Of a stretch of 64,000 nt of DNA, positions 8,568 to 15,806 are shown piece by piece. Location of the stretch: NCBI GenBank assembly GCA_902630355.1, contig CACOUL010000009.1:1-64000 (forward strand), given 5' to 3'. The notes beneath the pieces are model-generated. The model worked only from the letters and a program-made list of their open reading frames with translations, was not told the origin of the DNA and did no database searches. The translations under genes and the position numbers were made by a program. The DNA comes from Planctomycetaceae bacterium. GTDB lineage: Bacteria; Planctomycetota; Planctomycetia; Pirellulales; UBA7805. The first letter of the stretch is position 1; each line of letters opens with the position of its first letter.

Positions 8568-9710
8568 TCAGGCCGTCGGGTCACCCGGTGACGGCTGTGC
8601 CGTGGAGGAATCGAGAAAAGCGGCAAGAAACCGCTTGCGGATGTCCCAGGTCACGTACGAAAGATAAATATTTCCACCGATCGATGCGAAGAGTACGAGC
8701 AGCAGCCAGAGGCTGACGCCGCTCTGTTGGGCTGCCTGCGTCGTGTCGGCCGGCCCGTCCTGTGCTACACCATCAGCTGGACCGGCAGTTTCCTGCGGCT
8801 TGCTTGCCGCATCGGTCGGTTCGTGCTCTTTCAGCACGCTCGGCAGTTCGGTGACGGCAGGCGTTTGCAATTGAGTCTGAGTCACACCGAAAGCATCTGC
8901 AGCTGGGACCTCCGGCGGGGGTGGTAAATTCAATTTCGCCGGGGGGCTGACGGTTTCAGGCGGAGGCGGAAGATCGAGGCGGTGTGTCGGCGGAACCACA
9001 GGCGAGTCGGCTGTCGGTGCTTCACGAAGCGGCACGCTGTCGCCGAGTTGGTATTCTTCTGCTCCCGGAGTTTGCTCCACCGTCGGTTGCCGGCGGTAGT
9101 CGGGAACGAACGTTTCTTTGCTCGGCGGCAATTCGGTGAGCGGTGCTGACGGTGCTGACGGTGGTTCGGTCGCGGGCGGTGGTGGCAGGGTGGCCAGATT
9201 CGACGGCGGTTTCACATCGCCGCTTGCGTCGCGGGTTGCTGCTGGAATGGGCTCTGTGGGGATCGACCGGATCTCCATGCCCTCGCTATCGGGTAATTCC
9301 GTGGCGGCTACCCACCGGGCATCGCGCTCGGCCGCATGCCCCTCGTCGGCAGGTTCGGCAGGGACCACGATCGAATGATCCGAAGCAGCGGGCTCTGTCG
9401 GGTCAGGTTGTGCAAGGGAGAGGGTCGGTGGCGCAGACGTGTCCGGGGTAGCAATCGCATCAGGCGGCGGTCCGCCGGTTGCAGGACGAGCCGTCTGACG
9501 TGGCAAGGGTTCGTTGCCCACAATGATCCGATAGCGGCGAACGGAACGCAGCATGGGACGGACGCCCACTTCAATTTCATCTCCTGCGCGAAGCGATCGC
9601 AGTTGCTCGGGCGAGATCTGAATGATGTATTCCAAATCTCCCTCTTCGGTCGGCTGCCATCCTACATCGACGCCGATGACTGCTGCGAGCAGTAAACTGA
9701 TTCCATGCAT
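8568..9710 (-). CDS. Exported Pro-rich protein with C-terminal membrane anchor, function unknown
   Basis: A 380-residue protein. It begins with a signal peptide (MHGISLLLAAVIGVDVG) and a ~60-residue folded N-terminal part (EYIIQISPEQLRSLRAGDEI, then RRYRIIVGNEPLP). A long low-complexity linker rich in Pro, Thr, Ala, Glu and Ser follows, for example LDLPPPPETVSPP. One transmembrane helix lies near the C-terminus (WLLLVLFASIGGNIYLSYVTW) before a short basic cytoplasmic tail. ATG 9710 is supported by the ribosome-binding site AAGGAGG nine bases upstream. The layout suggests a periplasmic domain held on a flexible stalk. I do not recognise a characterised family. The 3' end is convergent with the YhaN-like gene, four bases apart. 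Confidence 0.8.
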   Translation of the reverse strand: MHGISLLLAAVIGVDVGWQPTEEGDLEYIIQISPEQLRSLRAGDEIEVGVRPMLRSVRRYRIIVGNEPLPRQTARPATGGPPPDAIATPDTSAPPTLSLAQPDPTEPAASDHSIVVPAEPADEGHAAERDARWVAATELPDSEGMEIRSIPTEPIPAATRDASGDVKPPSNLATLPPPPATEPPSAPSAPLTELPPSKETFVPDYRRQPTVEQTPGAEEYQLGDSVPLREAPTADSPVVPPTHRLDLPPPPETVSPPAKLNLPPPPEVPAADAFGVTQTQLQTPAVTELPSVLKEHEPTDAASKPQETAGPADGVAQDGPADTTQAAQQSGVSLWLLLVLFASIGGNIYLSYVTWDIRKRFLAAFLDSSTAQPSPGDPTA

Positions 9711-9909
9711 GGAAGCATTCCTCCTTGTTCTGCGCTCCGGAGCATTTGCTGCATGATACCTCTGTTGGCCGGGGGTGGTAAAGGTTATTTCCTGACGTCC
9801 GCGCGACTCCCTGTTGGGGATGTCGAATCGGGCGGCGGATGATAAGATTTCGCCAGATTGGGTGTCGGTTGCGGTCGCGACGGAATAGAGCGGAAGGTGG
9901 CGAGTTGGC

Positions 9910-10902
9910 ATGAGAGGTATATCGACCAGATTGCTCAAGCGGTTGCTCAGCGGAGGCATTCTGGCACTCGTGATCTGGGGAATTTACCGCACGATCGCGG
10001 ACGCCCTCGGCGAACTGGACAATCAGCCGGTACCCTGGCATCTCGATTATTTTTGGCTTTGCATTGCGGCTCTCCTGTACCTGGTGGGAACCGTACCGTT
10101 GATCGTTTTCTGGCATCGGGCATTGAAATCGGTCGGATGCGATCCCGGTTTTCGCGAAACCGCGCGTGCCTACTGTATCGGGTCGCTCGGAAAGTACGTT
10201 CCCGGTAAAGCGCTCGTGGTGGTGATGCGGACCCGCCTTCTGTATTCAGAGCGTGCCGGGGCAACCGCAACAACGGTAAGTATTTTTCTCGAGACGCTGA
10301 CGATGATGGCGGTCGGTGCGTTTCTGGCCCTGCTCTCGCTCGTCCTCTGGCTCGACGATCATTTGAACGATGAGCGGTTTCTTTTGCCATTGGCAGTAGG
10401 TCTCTTGTTGCTTGCGGGATTGCCGACCTGGCCTGCGATTTTTCGTCGCATCGTTCTTCGCCTCGGGACCGCGCGGCTTGACGACAAAATCGAGGAGCGG
10501 CTTGAGGGTATTCGTTTTCCTTTGATGGGATTCGGTTGGCTTTGCACTGCGGCCGCATGGCTTTGTTTTGCCGGAAGTTTATGGTCGGTGGTGCAGGGGA
10601 TGGGGCTCGATCGCGAAGTGACCGGTGAAGGCTTTCCGTATTTTCTTGCGGCGATCACGATGGCGGTGGTCGCCGGATTTCTTTCTTTGATCCCCGGTGG
10701 TGCGGGCGTGCGGGAATACATGATTACGGTGATTCTCGGCCACTTCTATTTTGCCGAGGTTCTCGAGCTTCCCTTCGCTGCCGTGACGGCGCTGCTGGCG
10801 GCCGTGCTGTTGAGGATCATTTGGCTGGTGGTCGAGTTGCTGCTCGCCGCTGCACTCTATCCGTTGAGGCATCCGCCACGTTCCGCTTCCGGCGAAGGGT
10901 GA
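9910..10902 (+). CDS. Lysylphosphatidylglycerol synthase TM-region/UPF0104 flippase-like membrane protein
   Basis: A 330-residue integral membrane protein with about eight predicted helices, matching the UPF0104 / AglD-type lysylphosphatidylglycerol-synthase transmembrane family. Family features include the YCIGSLGKYVPGKA motif near residue 95 and the SLIPGGAGVREY motif near residue 258. Members are proposed lipid flippases or accessory factors in lipid and glycan synthesis. It is the first gene of a likely operon with a GT2 glycosyltransferase and a multi-pass membrane protein, which suggests work on a lipid-linked sugar (inference from neighbours). It is divergent from the Pro-rich protein gene. 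Confidence 0.85.
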   Translation: MRGISTRLLKRLLSGGILALVIWGIYRTIADALGELDNQPVPWHLDYFWLCIAALLYLVGTVPLIVFWHRALKSVGCDPGFRETARAYCIGSLGKYVPGKALVVVMRTRLLYSERAGATATTVSIFLETLTMMAVGAFLALLSLVLWLDDHLNDERFLLPLAVGLLLLAGLPTWPAIFRRIVLRLGTARLDDKIEERLEGIRFPLMGFGWLCTAAAWLCFAGSLWSVVQGMGLDREVTGEGFPYFLAAITMAVVAGFLSLIPGGAGVREYMITVILGHFYFAEVLELPFAAVTALLAAVLLRIIWLVVELLLAAALYPLRHPPRSASGEG

Positions 10903-11037
10903 GTGATCGGCACGTGGAGTTGTGCGGCTTACGAATTGAAACGCTCCTCCGCGCCAGATAGAATGAGGTTTTCTGCGGGCGTGCCGCATAATCGGTGGGC
11001 ACTCGGCAATGTCCTGATGACGAGGGGAGTGATCCGC

Positions 11038-12054
11038 GTGATTTCAATAGTCGTCCCCGTATTCAACGAGGCAGAATCGCTCGAGTCATTGATTCAAGAA
11101 ATCGATGCGGTCGCTTCGAGCGAGTCGCTGGCGGTAGAAATTATCGTGGTCGACGACGGTTCGCGCGACGGGTCCTGGGAGGTGATCGCTCAGGCGGCGC
11201 AGCGGGATCACCGCATCCGCGGAATCCGATTCCGTAAAAATTTTGGCAAGGCGTCGGCACTCGATGCCGGGTTTCGCCTCGCGCGGGGCCACTTCGTGAT
11301 GACGCTCGATGGAGACCTTCAGGACGATCCTCGCGAAATCCCTCGTTTTCTGAAAAAAATGGAAGAGGGTTTCGATGTGGTGAGCGGTTGGAAAAAGATA
11401 CGTCACGATCCGCTTAACAAGATCATTCCATCCCGCGTTTTCAATTGGCTCGTGAGAATGACGACCGGTCTCACGTTGCACGACTTCAACTGTGGGATGA
11501 AGTGTTACCGCCAAGAGGTGCTCCGCGAGGTCCATCTCTATGGGGGCATGCATCGGTTCGTTCCGGTGCTGGCGGCGGCACGCGGGTTTCACATTGGCGA
11601 GATTGCGATCAGTCATCGGCCTCGCAAGTATGGAAAAACGAAGTATGGTTCCAAGCGTTTGCTCAAGGGCCTTTTGGACTTGATCACGGTTCTGTTTCTT
11701 ACCGGTTATGGGCATCGGCCTCAGCACCTGCTCGGAGGCGTTGGCCTCGTGTCGTTTTTACTTGGCGGGTTGGGGATGCTCAGCCTCGCGATCCAGTGGG
11801 TCATCTCGCGGATGATCCCAGGCATTCCGGTACTTCACGTGAGCGAGACGGCGCTTCTTTACTATTCGCTCGGCGGGTTGCTTATCGGCGGACAAATGCT
11901 CTCGCTCGGATTGATTGCCGAGATGCTTGCCGCGCAGTCGAGTCGCGGTGCGGCCCGCTATTCGATCACCGAACAGACTGATTCCGTGGAACCTGGCGAC
12001 TCGGCCGCTACCGCAAAGATCCCTGCTGTAGAGGAGCAGTCACACGAGGCATGA
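11038..12054 (+). CDS. Glycosyltransferase family 2, polyprenyl/dolichyl-phosphate sugar synthase-like
   Basis: A 338-residue membrane-anchored GT2 enzyme. The GT-A fold begins ISIVVPVFNEAESL, followed by VVDDGSRDGS and the metal-binding DGDLQDDP. RPRKYGKTKYG is typical of GtrB/DPM1-like enzymes, which move a sugar from a nucleotide onto polyprenyl phosphate. Two C-terminal hydrophobic segments (GVGLVSFLLGGLGMLSLAI and ALLYYSLGGLLIGGQMLSLG) anchor it. I chose GTG 11038 because GAGGGGAG lies eight bases upstream; ATG 11017 is an in-frame alternative without a ribosome-binding site. The stop overlaps the next gene's ATG (ATGA), so translation is coupled. Confidence 0.87.
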   Translation: MISIVVPVFNEAESLESLIQEIDAVASSESLAVEIIVVDDGSRDGSWEVIAQAAQRDHRIRGIRFRKNFGKASALDAGFRLARGHFVMTLDGDLQDDPREIPRFLKKMEEGFDVVSGWKKIRHDPLNKIIPSRVFNWLVRMTTGLTLHDFNCGMKCYRQEVLREVHLYGGMHRFVPVLAAARGFHIGEIAISHRPRKYGKTKYGSKRLLKGLLDLITVLFLTGYGHRPQHLLGGVGLVSFLLGGLGMLSLAIQWVISRMIPGIPVLHVSETALLYYSLGGLLIGGQMLSLGLIAEMLAAQSSRGAARYSITEQTDSVEPGDSAATAKIPAVEEQSHEA

Positions 12055-13658
12055 TGCACAGCAAGGAAGGAAGCGATCCGATGCAAAGCCCAGAGCAGTC
12101 GCTGCCCGGGAGGTCGACCCCTGAGGTCAGCGGCCGGCGGACGCGGTATGCTGCCTATTCGTTGCTCATCGTCCTTTCGGCCGGCATGATCAGTGGCCGG
12201 ATTCTTGCGGTGACGGCAGTCGATGTGGCTTCCATCGAAAAAATGCGACTCCGCTCATCCGTTGATCGTCAGCGTCAGCAACTTGCGGCCCAGGGTCTTC
12301 GCGGAGAGGCGCTGGAAGATGAGCTTGCAGATTTTCGCATCAAAAAGGCGAAGCAGCTCCGCTTGTCGCGGCCTTTCCTCAGTGCCAATGATCGCAGTCG
12401 CTGGTGCACGATTAGGGCGCTGGTGGACGACGGCACCTATGCGATCGATCAAATTGTCACCGATCCGGCAGAGTATCCCCGTTGGCAAACGATCGATCAA
12501 ATCAAGCACGCGCAGACCGGTGAGCCTCACCTCTATTCGAGTAAGCCAACGCTCCTGCCGACGCTTCTGGCGGCAGAATATTTTGTGATTCAGAAACTCA
12601 CCGGATGGACGCTTGCCGATCAACCGTTCGAGGTGGTGCGGGCCATGCTTTTGGTGACGAACGTACCGGCGGTGATCCTGATTCTGTGGGTGATCGTGCA
12701 GTTGGTGGAACGATTGGGATCGACCGACTGGGGGCGCATTGCGGTGGTGGGGACGGCTGCCGGGGGCACCTTCCTGACGACTTTCGCGGTGGTGCTCAAC
12801 AATCACCTGATCGCTGCGACCTGTACGTCGATTGCGTTTTTCGCGGTGGTGAAGATTTGGATCGACGGCAGTCGAGAAAAACGCTGGGTGATGCTCGCTG
12901 CATTCTTTGCCTCTCTTGCGATGGCAATTGAGCTTCCTGCGGGGTTACTTCTGGCAGTCCTGGGGATCGGATGTCTGTGGTTCGTCCCGCGCAATACCCT
13001 GCTTTACGGGTTGCCGGTCGCATTGGCGGTCCTCGCCCTCGCGGTCAGTACCAATGTCCTGGCGCATCGGACGGTGCTGCCCCCGTATGCGTTTCGCGCG
13101 GAGGGAGAGGACTGGCAGAGCGGCAATTGGTACGTGTACGACTATCGGGTCGGTCAGCGGGTCATTTCCAGCTACTGGAAGACCGATGCCGACAGCATGC
13201 AGGCGCGATCAAAGATCGACCGAGGTGAGCCATCGCAGCAAGAGTACATCGTTCAGAGTTTGATCGGTCACCACGGCATTTTTTCCCTCACACCGATTTG
13301 GATTCTGAGTGTGGCGGGCGTCATGTCGATGCTGGTGCGTCGCGTGACCCCATCGCTCAGGTCGCTCGGCTTTGCGATTGCCACCGTTTCGATCGGGTGC
13401 CTGGCCTTTTACTTTTCACTCGGTGAAGAATCCAGGAATTATGGCGGCATGACGAGTGGTCCACGATGGTTCTTTTGGATGATCCCCCTCTGGCTCGTTG
13501 CTTTGATTCCGGCTGTCGACTGGTCTTCGGTGAACTGGCGGCGCCGATTGTTGACCGGTTGTCTGTTGTTTTTCAGCGTGCTTTCAGCAAACTACCCGAC
13601 CTGGAATCCGTGGGTGCAACCGTGGATTTACGATGCGATGGTTCACTTCAGTCGATGA
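12051..13658 (+). CDS. Multi-pass membrane protein, possible GT-C-type glycosyltransferase
   Basis: A 535-residue polytopic membrane protein with about ten predicted helices. After the first helix there is a ~130-residue soluble loop containing NDRSRWCTIRALVDDGTYAI and a later GEPHLYSSKPTLLPTLLAAE stretch. That layout resembles GT-C glycosyltransferases (the ArnT/PMT/Alg10 type), where a large first loop holds catalytic acids. I cannot assign a family with certainty. The start is the first of two adjacent ATGs and overlaps the GT2 stop. Position after a flippase-like protein and a polyprenyl-phosphate sugar synthase fits a role in using the lipid-linked sugar (inference). Confidence 0.75.
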   Translation: MMHSKEGSDPMQSPEQSLPGRSTPEVSGRRTRYAAYSLLIVLSAGMISGRILAVTAVDVASIEKMRLRSSVDRQRQQLAAQGLRGEALEDELADFRIKKAKQLRLSRPFLSANDRSRWCTIRALVDDGTYAIDQIVTDPAEYPRWQTIDQIKHAQTGEPHLYSSKPTLLPTLLAAEYFVIQKLTGWTLADQPFEVVRAMLLVTNVPAVILILWVIVQLVERLGSTDWGRIAVVGTAAGGTFLTTFAVVLNNHLIAATCTSIAFFAVVKIWIDGSREKRWVMLAAFFASLAMAIELPAGLLLAVLGIGCLWFVPRNTLLYGLPVALAVLALAVSTNVLAHRTVLPPYAFRAEGEDWQSGNWYVYDYRVGQRVISSYWKTDADSMQARSKIDRGEPSQQEYIVQSLIGHHGIFSLTPIWILSVAGVMSMLVRRVTPSLRSLGFAIATVSIGCLAFYFSLGEESRNYGGMTSGPRWFFWMIPLWLVALIPAVDWSSVNWRRRLLTGCLLFFSVLSANYPTWNPWVQPWIYDAMVHFSR

Positions 13659-13679
13659 ACCGGTCGCCGCTCAAGTGCG

Positions 13680-14390
13680 TTAGACCGTAAGTGGCAAAGG
13701 GTCGGCCAGAAACGCTTCGTAGGCTGCCCGCATTTGCACTTCATCCATCGAGGCGTCAGCCCATACCCCACATGCCCGCGCGCGGACAATGACTCCCTTT
13801 TCTAAAGAGCGGTCGAAGATGGGGCGTGTGAGGGAGAAGTCAGAATGTTCTCTCGACCACTCGACGCGCACCGAGAGAAAATCGCTCGGTTGAATCATCT
13901 CGATATAACTCAGTGGGCCGAAACGGATCAGCAGGCATCCCGTACTAACGCCCGGTGTGAGCGTGGTCGTGGATTCCACCCGCGCGAGCCCCTCGCTCTG
14001 GTGGTCCGGAAGATGGAAGATTTCACGGCACCCCGATCCGCGGGTGCATGTTGATAGTTGAGAGTGGGCATCGAGCGATGCGGTTTGCGCGGCAACAATA
14101 CACTCCAACTGATCGATTTCGCCGGTTTGCGACCGCTTCCAGTAGACTTGATGATCGAACGGTAGCATTCCCCTTTTTCCGTAATTGACCACGAGGTCTT
14201 CATTGCGGACATACGCCTCGATCGACTCCCCATCGGTGGCGAGGTGCGGCAATTCGAAGAGGCACAACGAGGGGCCCCCGGAGCGACGCCAGTCGAAGCC
14301 GTTTTCCGGTTGATTGAGGGCCAGCTTCCCGGTTCCACCACCCAAGGAGGTGGTCGCCTGCAGATCATTGAGTTGCCAGAGTGAAGTCAT
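13680..14390 (-). CDS. Hypothetical protein, predicted soluble beta-rich
   Basis: A 236-residue protein with no signal peptide or transmembrane segment. I do not recognise the family. Visible features are a PENGFDWRRSGGPSLCLFELP segment, a YVRNEDLVVNYGK segment, a cluster of Cys residues near the middle (CTRGSGC), and a C-terminal RACGVWADASMDEVQ stretch. Alternating hydrophobic residues suggest a beta-sandwich. Its stop is convergent with the membrane protein gene 21 bases away. Upstream lies a structured non-coding region, but an intrinsic terminator at 14525-14565 faces this gene, so it should have its own promoter between 14391 and about 14520. Confidence 0.65.
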   Translation of the reverse strand: MTSLWQLNDLQATTSLGGGTGKLALNQPENGFDWRRSGGPSLCLFELPHLATDGESIEAYVRNEDLVVNYGKRGMLPFDHQVYWKRSQTGEIDQLECIVAAQTASLDAHSQLSTCTRGSGCREIFHLPDHQSEGLARVESTTTLTPGVSTGCLLIRFGPLSYIEMIQPSDFLSVRVEWSREHSDFSLTRPIFDRSLEKGVIVRARACGVWADASMDEVQMRAAYEAFLADPLPLTV

Positions 14391-14524
14391 TGAGGAGTTC
14401 CGTCGCGAGCTATTACGAGGGGAGGGTTACCGAGTCGTCGGGGCATAATGACACGGAAACAGAAACGTTGCTGAACCGCGCCCGTGTTCGTCCGCACGTC
14501 CGTCGTTCTAGTACAGCCTAGCGC

Positions 14525-14565
14525 AAAAAAAAACCCCGCCGCTTGCACAAGGCAGAACGGCGGGG
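14525..14565 (-). terminator. Intrinsic terminator, minus strand
   Basis: A perfect 8-bp GC stem, CCCCGCCG (14534-14541) with CGGCGGGG (14558-14565), closes a 16-base loop. On the minus strand the stem is followed by nine U (A-run at 14525-14533 on the plus strand). It faces away from the inositol phosphatase gene and stops before the gene at 13680-14390, so it serves neither annotated gene. Confidence 0.75.
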
Positions 14566-14646
14566 CCGGAACAGAGAAGAGGCCAAAAATGAAATGTGTT
14601 CCTGAATAATTCCAGAGAAGGTTTAGGTGTTAACCACACCCTCTTC
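14525..14646 (-). ncRNA. Candidate small RNA with promoter, structured 5' part and intrinsic terminator
   Basis: An orphan transcription unit on the minus strand. The promoter is TAGACA (14674-14679), a 16-base spacer and TATTAT (14652-14657). Transcription would start near 14646 and end in the U-tract of a strong terminator at 14525-14565, giving about 120 nt. Near the 5' end AGAAGAGG (14640-14647) can pair perfectly with CCTCTTCT (14575-14582), enclosing a hairpin GGTGT-loop-ACACC (14626-14640). One or two bases of the outer stem may precede the transcript start. No convincing reading frame or ribosome-binding site is present. It does not resemble SRP RNA, tmRNA, 6S or RNase P RNA. Expression and exact ends are untested. 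Confidence 0.45.
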
Positions 14647-14651
14647 TTTAG

Positions 14652-14679
14652 ATAATAACCAATCGATTCCGTGTGTCTA
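14652..14679 (-). promoter_or_regulatory. Sigma-70-like promoter of the small RNA candidate
   Basis: On the minus strand, TAGACA (14674-14679, five of six to consensus) and TATTAT (14652-14657, five of six) are separated by 16 bases. The next downstream features are the RNA hairpin and the intrinsic terminator. The same -35 hexamer occurs in the imuA promoter of this window. Confidence 0.5.
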
Positions 14680-14714
14680 CATTTTGACCACAAAAAAATA
14701 ATGCGTTTTTTTCT

Positions 14715-14754
14715 CAGCAAAAAACACGGTTTTTGCTGTATGAAAATAATACAG
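14715..14754. other. Two overlapping perfect dyads in the AT-rich intergenic region
   Basis: CAGCAAAAA (14715-14723) and TTTTTGCTG (14730-14738) form a perfect 9-bp inverted repeat with a six-base centre. A second dyad, CTGTAT (14736-14741) with ATACAG (14749-14754), shares three bases with it, so the two hairpins would exclude one another. They lie between the small RNA promoter and the inositol phosphatase gene and could be operators or an RNA structure. No other sequence between 14391 and 14820 looks coding. Confidence 0.4.
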
Positions 14755-14820
14755 TCCCGGACATCGGTAAGTTGGCAAAGGCCTATTGGACCGTTTTTCC
14801 ATACGGATTAAGTTGGGCTC

Positions 14821-15618
14821 ATGGAAGTGTTGACCGAGATCGCGAGAGTGTGTGAGCAAGCGGCCCGACGTGGTGGTGCTGCGCTTCTTGATTGGTCGCA
14901 ACGTTTTACGATTCGTGAAAAGGGGCCGGCCGATTTGGTGACCGAGGCGGACCTTGCCGCCGAAGAGATTGTGCGCCAAACGATTGCCGATTCATTTCCC
15001 GATCATCAATTCGTGGGTGAAGAAACGACCCCCAGTGCCGCGGTGGAAGGGGTTTTGCGGGAGGCGACCGAGTGTGTTTGGATTGTCGATCCGCTTGACG
15101 GGACAACCAATTACGCGCACCGAGTTCCCCACTACGCCTGTTCGGTCGCAGTGGTCCGCGCCGGCGAGGTGCTTGCCGGCACGGTGTATCATCCTACCGC
15201 AGAGGAGTGTTACGTTGCCGTGCGACAGGGCGGTGCGTTTCTCAATGGAGAACCGCTTGCAGTGAGTCGCACACAATCGCTCGACGCGGCGCTGGTTGCC
15301 GCGAGTTTTCCCCCGAGGATCGACCGCAGCGGCACGGAGGTTCAGAAACTGCTCGGTGTGATCGAACGGGCCCAGGCGATTCGTCGAACAGGGTCGGCTG
15401 CGTTGAATATGTGTTACGTTGCATCGGGCCGTCTCGATGCGTACTGGGCGACCGGGACATCGGCCTGGGATATTGCCGCCGGTTTGCTACTGGTCCGCGA
15501 GGCCGGGGGCACGGTCACCGATTTGAGCGGGGGTCCTTTTTCGCTTTCTCAGCCACAGCCCCTGGCGTCGGGAACTGCCGAATTGAATCGCGAATTGGCC
15601 GCTATTCTGGGTTCCTAG
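14821..15618 (+). CDS. Inositol monophosphatase family protein (SuhB-like)
   Basis: A 265-residue protein of the inositol monophosphatase/FBPase/CysQ superfamily, at its normal length. The metal site is complete: GEET near residue 67, the WIVDPLDGTTNY signature near residue 90, and the C-terminal WDIAAGLLLVREAGG motif. It hydrolyses a phosphate monoester such as myo-inositol-1-phosphate, or a related sugar phosphate, with Mg in the cytoplasm. The exact substrate (inositol phosphate, histidinol phosphate or PAP) cannot be read by eye. It starts at ATG 14821 after an AT-rich non-coding stretch and appears to be monocistronic, with the next gene's promoter only about 60 bases beyond its stop. 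Confidence 0.9.
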   Translation: MEVLTEIARVCEQAARRGGAALLDWSQRFTIREKGPADLVTEADLAAEEIVRQTIADSFPDHQFVGEETTPSAAVEGVLREATECVWIVDPLDGTTNYAHRVPHYACSVAVVRAGEVLAGTVYHPTAEECYVAVRQGGAFLNGEPLAVSRTQSLDAALVAASFPPRIDRSGTEVQKLLGVIERAQAIRRTGSAALNMCYVASGRLDAYWATGTSAWDIAAGLLLVREAGGTVTDLSGGPFSLSQPQPLASGTAELNRELAAILGS

Positions 15619-15678
15619 CTTCCCCTGGCCACGTTTTTCACGCTCTTATTTCGGCAGGCCGCTCGCTGCCGCGAATGT

Positions 15679-15707
15679 TTGGGACCCTGTGGAATCTGGA
15701 CTATAAT
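15679..15707 (+). promoter_or_regulatory. Sigma-70-like promoter for the giant-protein operon
   Basis: TTGGGA (15679-15684), a 17-base spacer and a perfect TATAAT (15702-15707) lie 60 bases past the stop of the preceding gene. Transcription would begin near 15714, giving a leader of about 90-140 nt before the first giant gene. Confidence 0.6.
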
Positions 15708-15754
15708 AAGAGACTGTGGCACATCTACCGGAGGCCAAAACCCGGGGGGCCGGG

Positions 15755-15783
15755 CACCGCATGATCGGGATGCCTGTGCGGTG
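15755..15783 (+). promoter_or_regulatory. Leader hairpin followed by a possible leader peptide
   Basis: CACCGCA (15755-15761) pairs perfectly with TGCGGTG (15777-15783) in the leader. The right arm touches the ribosome-binding site GGAGGA (15783-15788). Eight bases later a 15-codon reading frame runs from GTG 15797 to TGA 15842-15844, out of frame with the giant gene and overlapping its possible starts. Translational control of the operon is a plausible inference. Confidence 0.35.
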
Positions 15784-15806
15784 GAGGAACGGTCGAGTGA
15801 GAGTAG

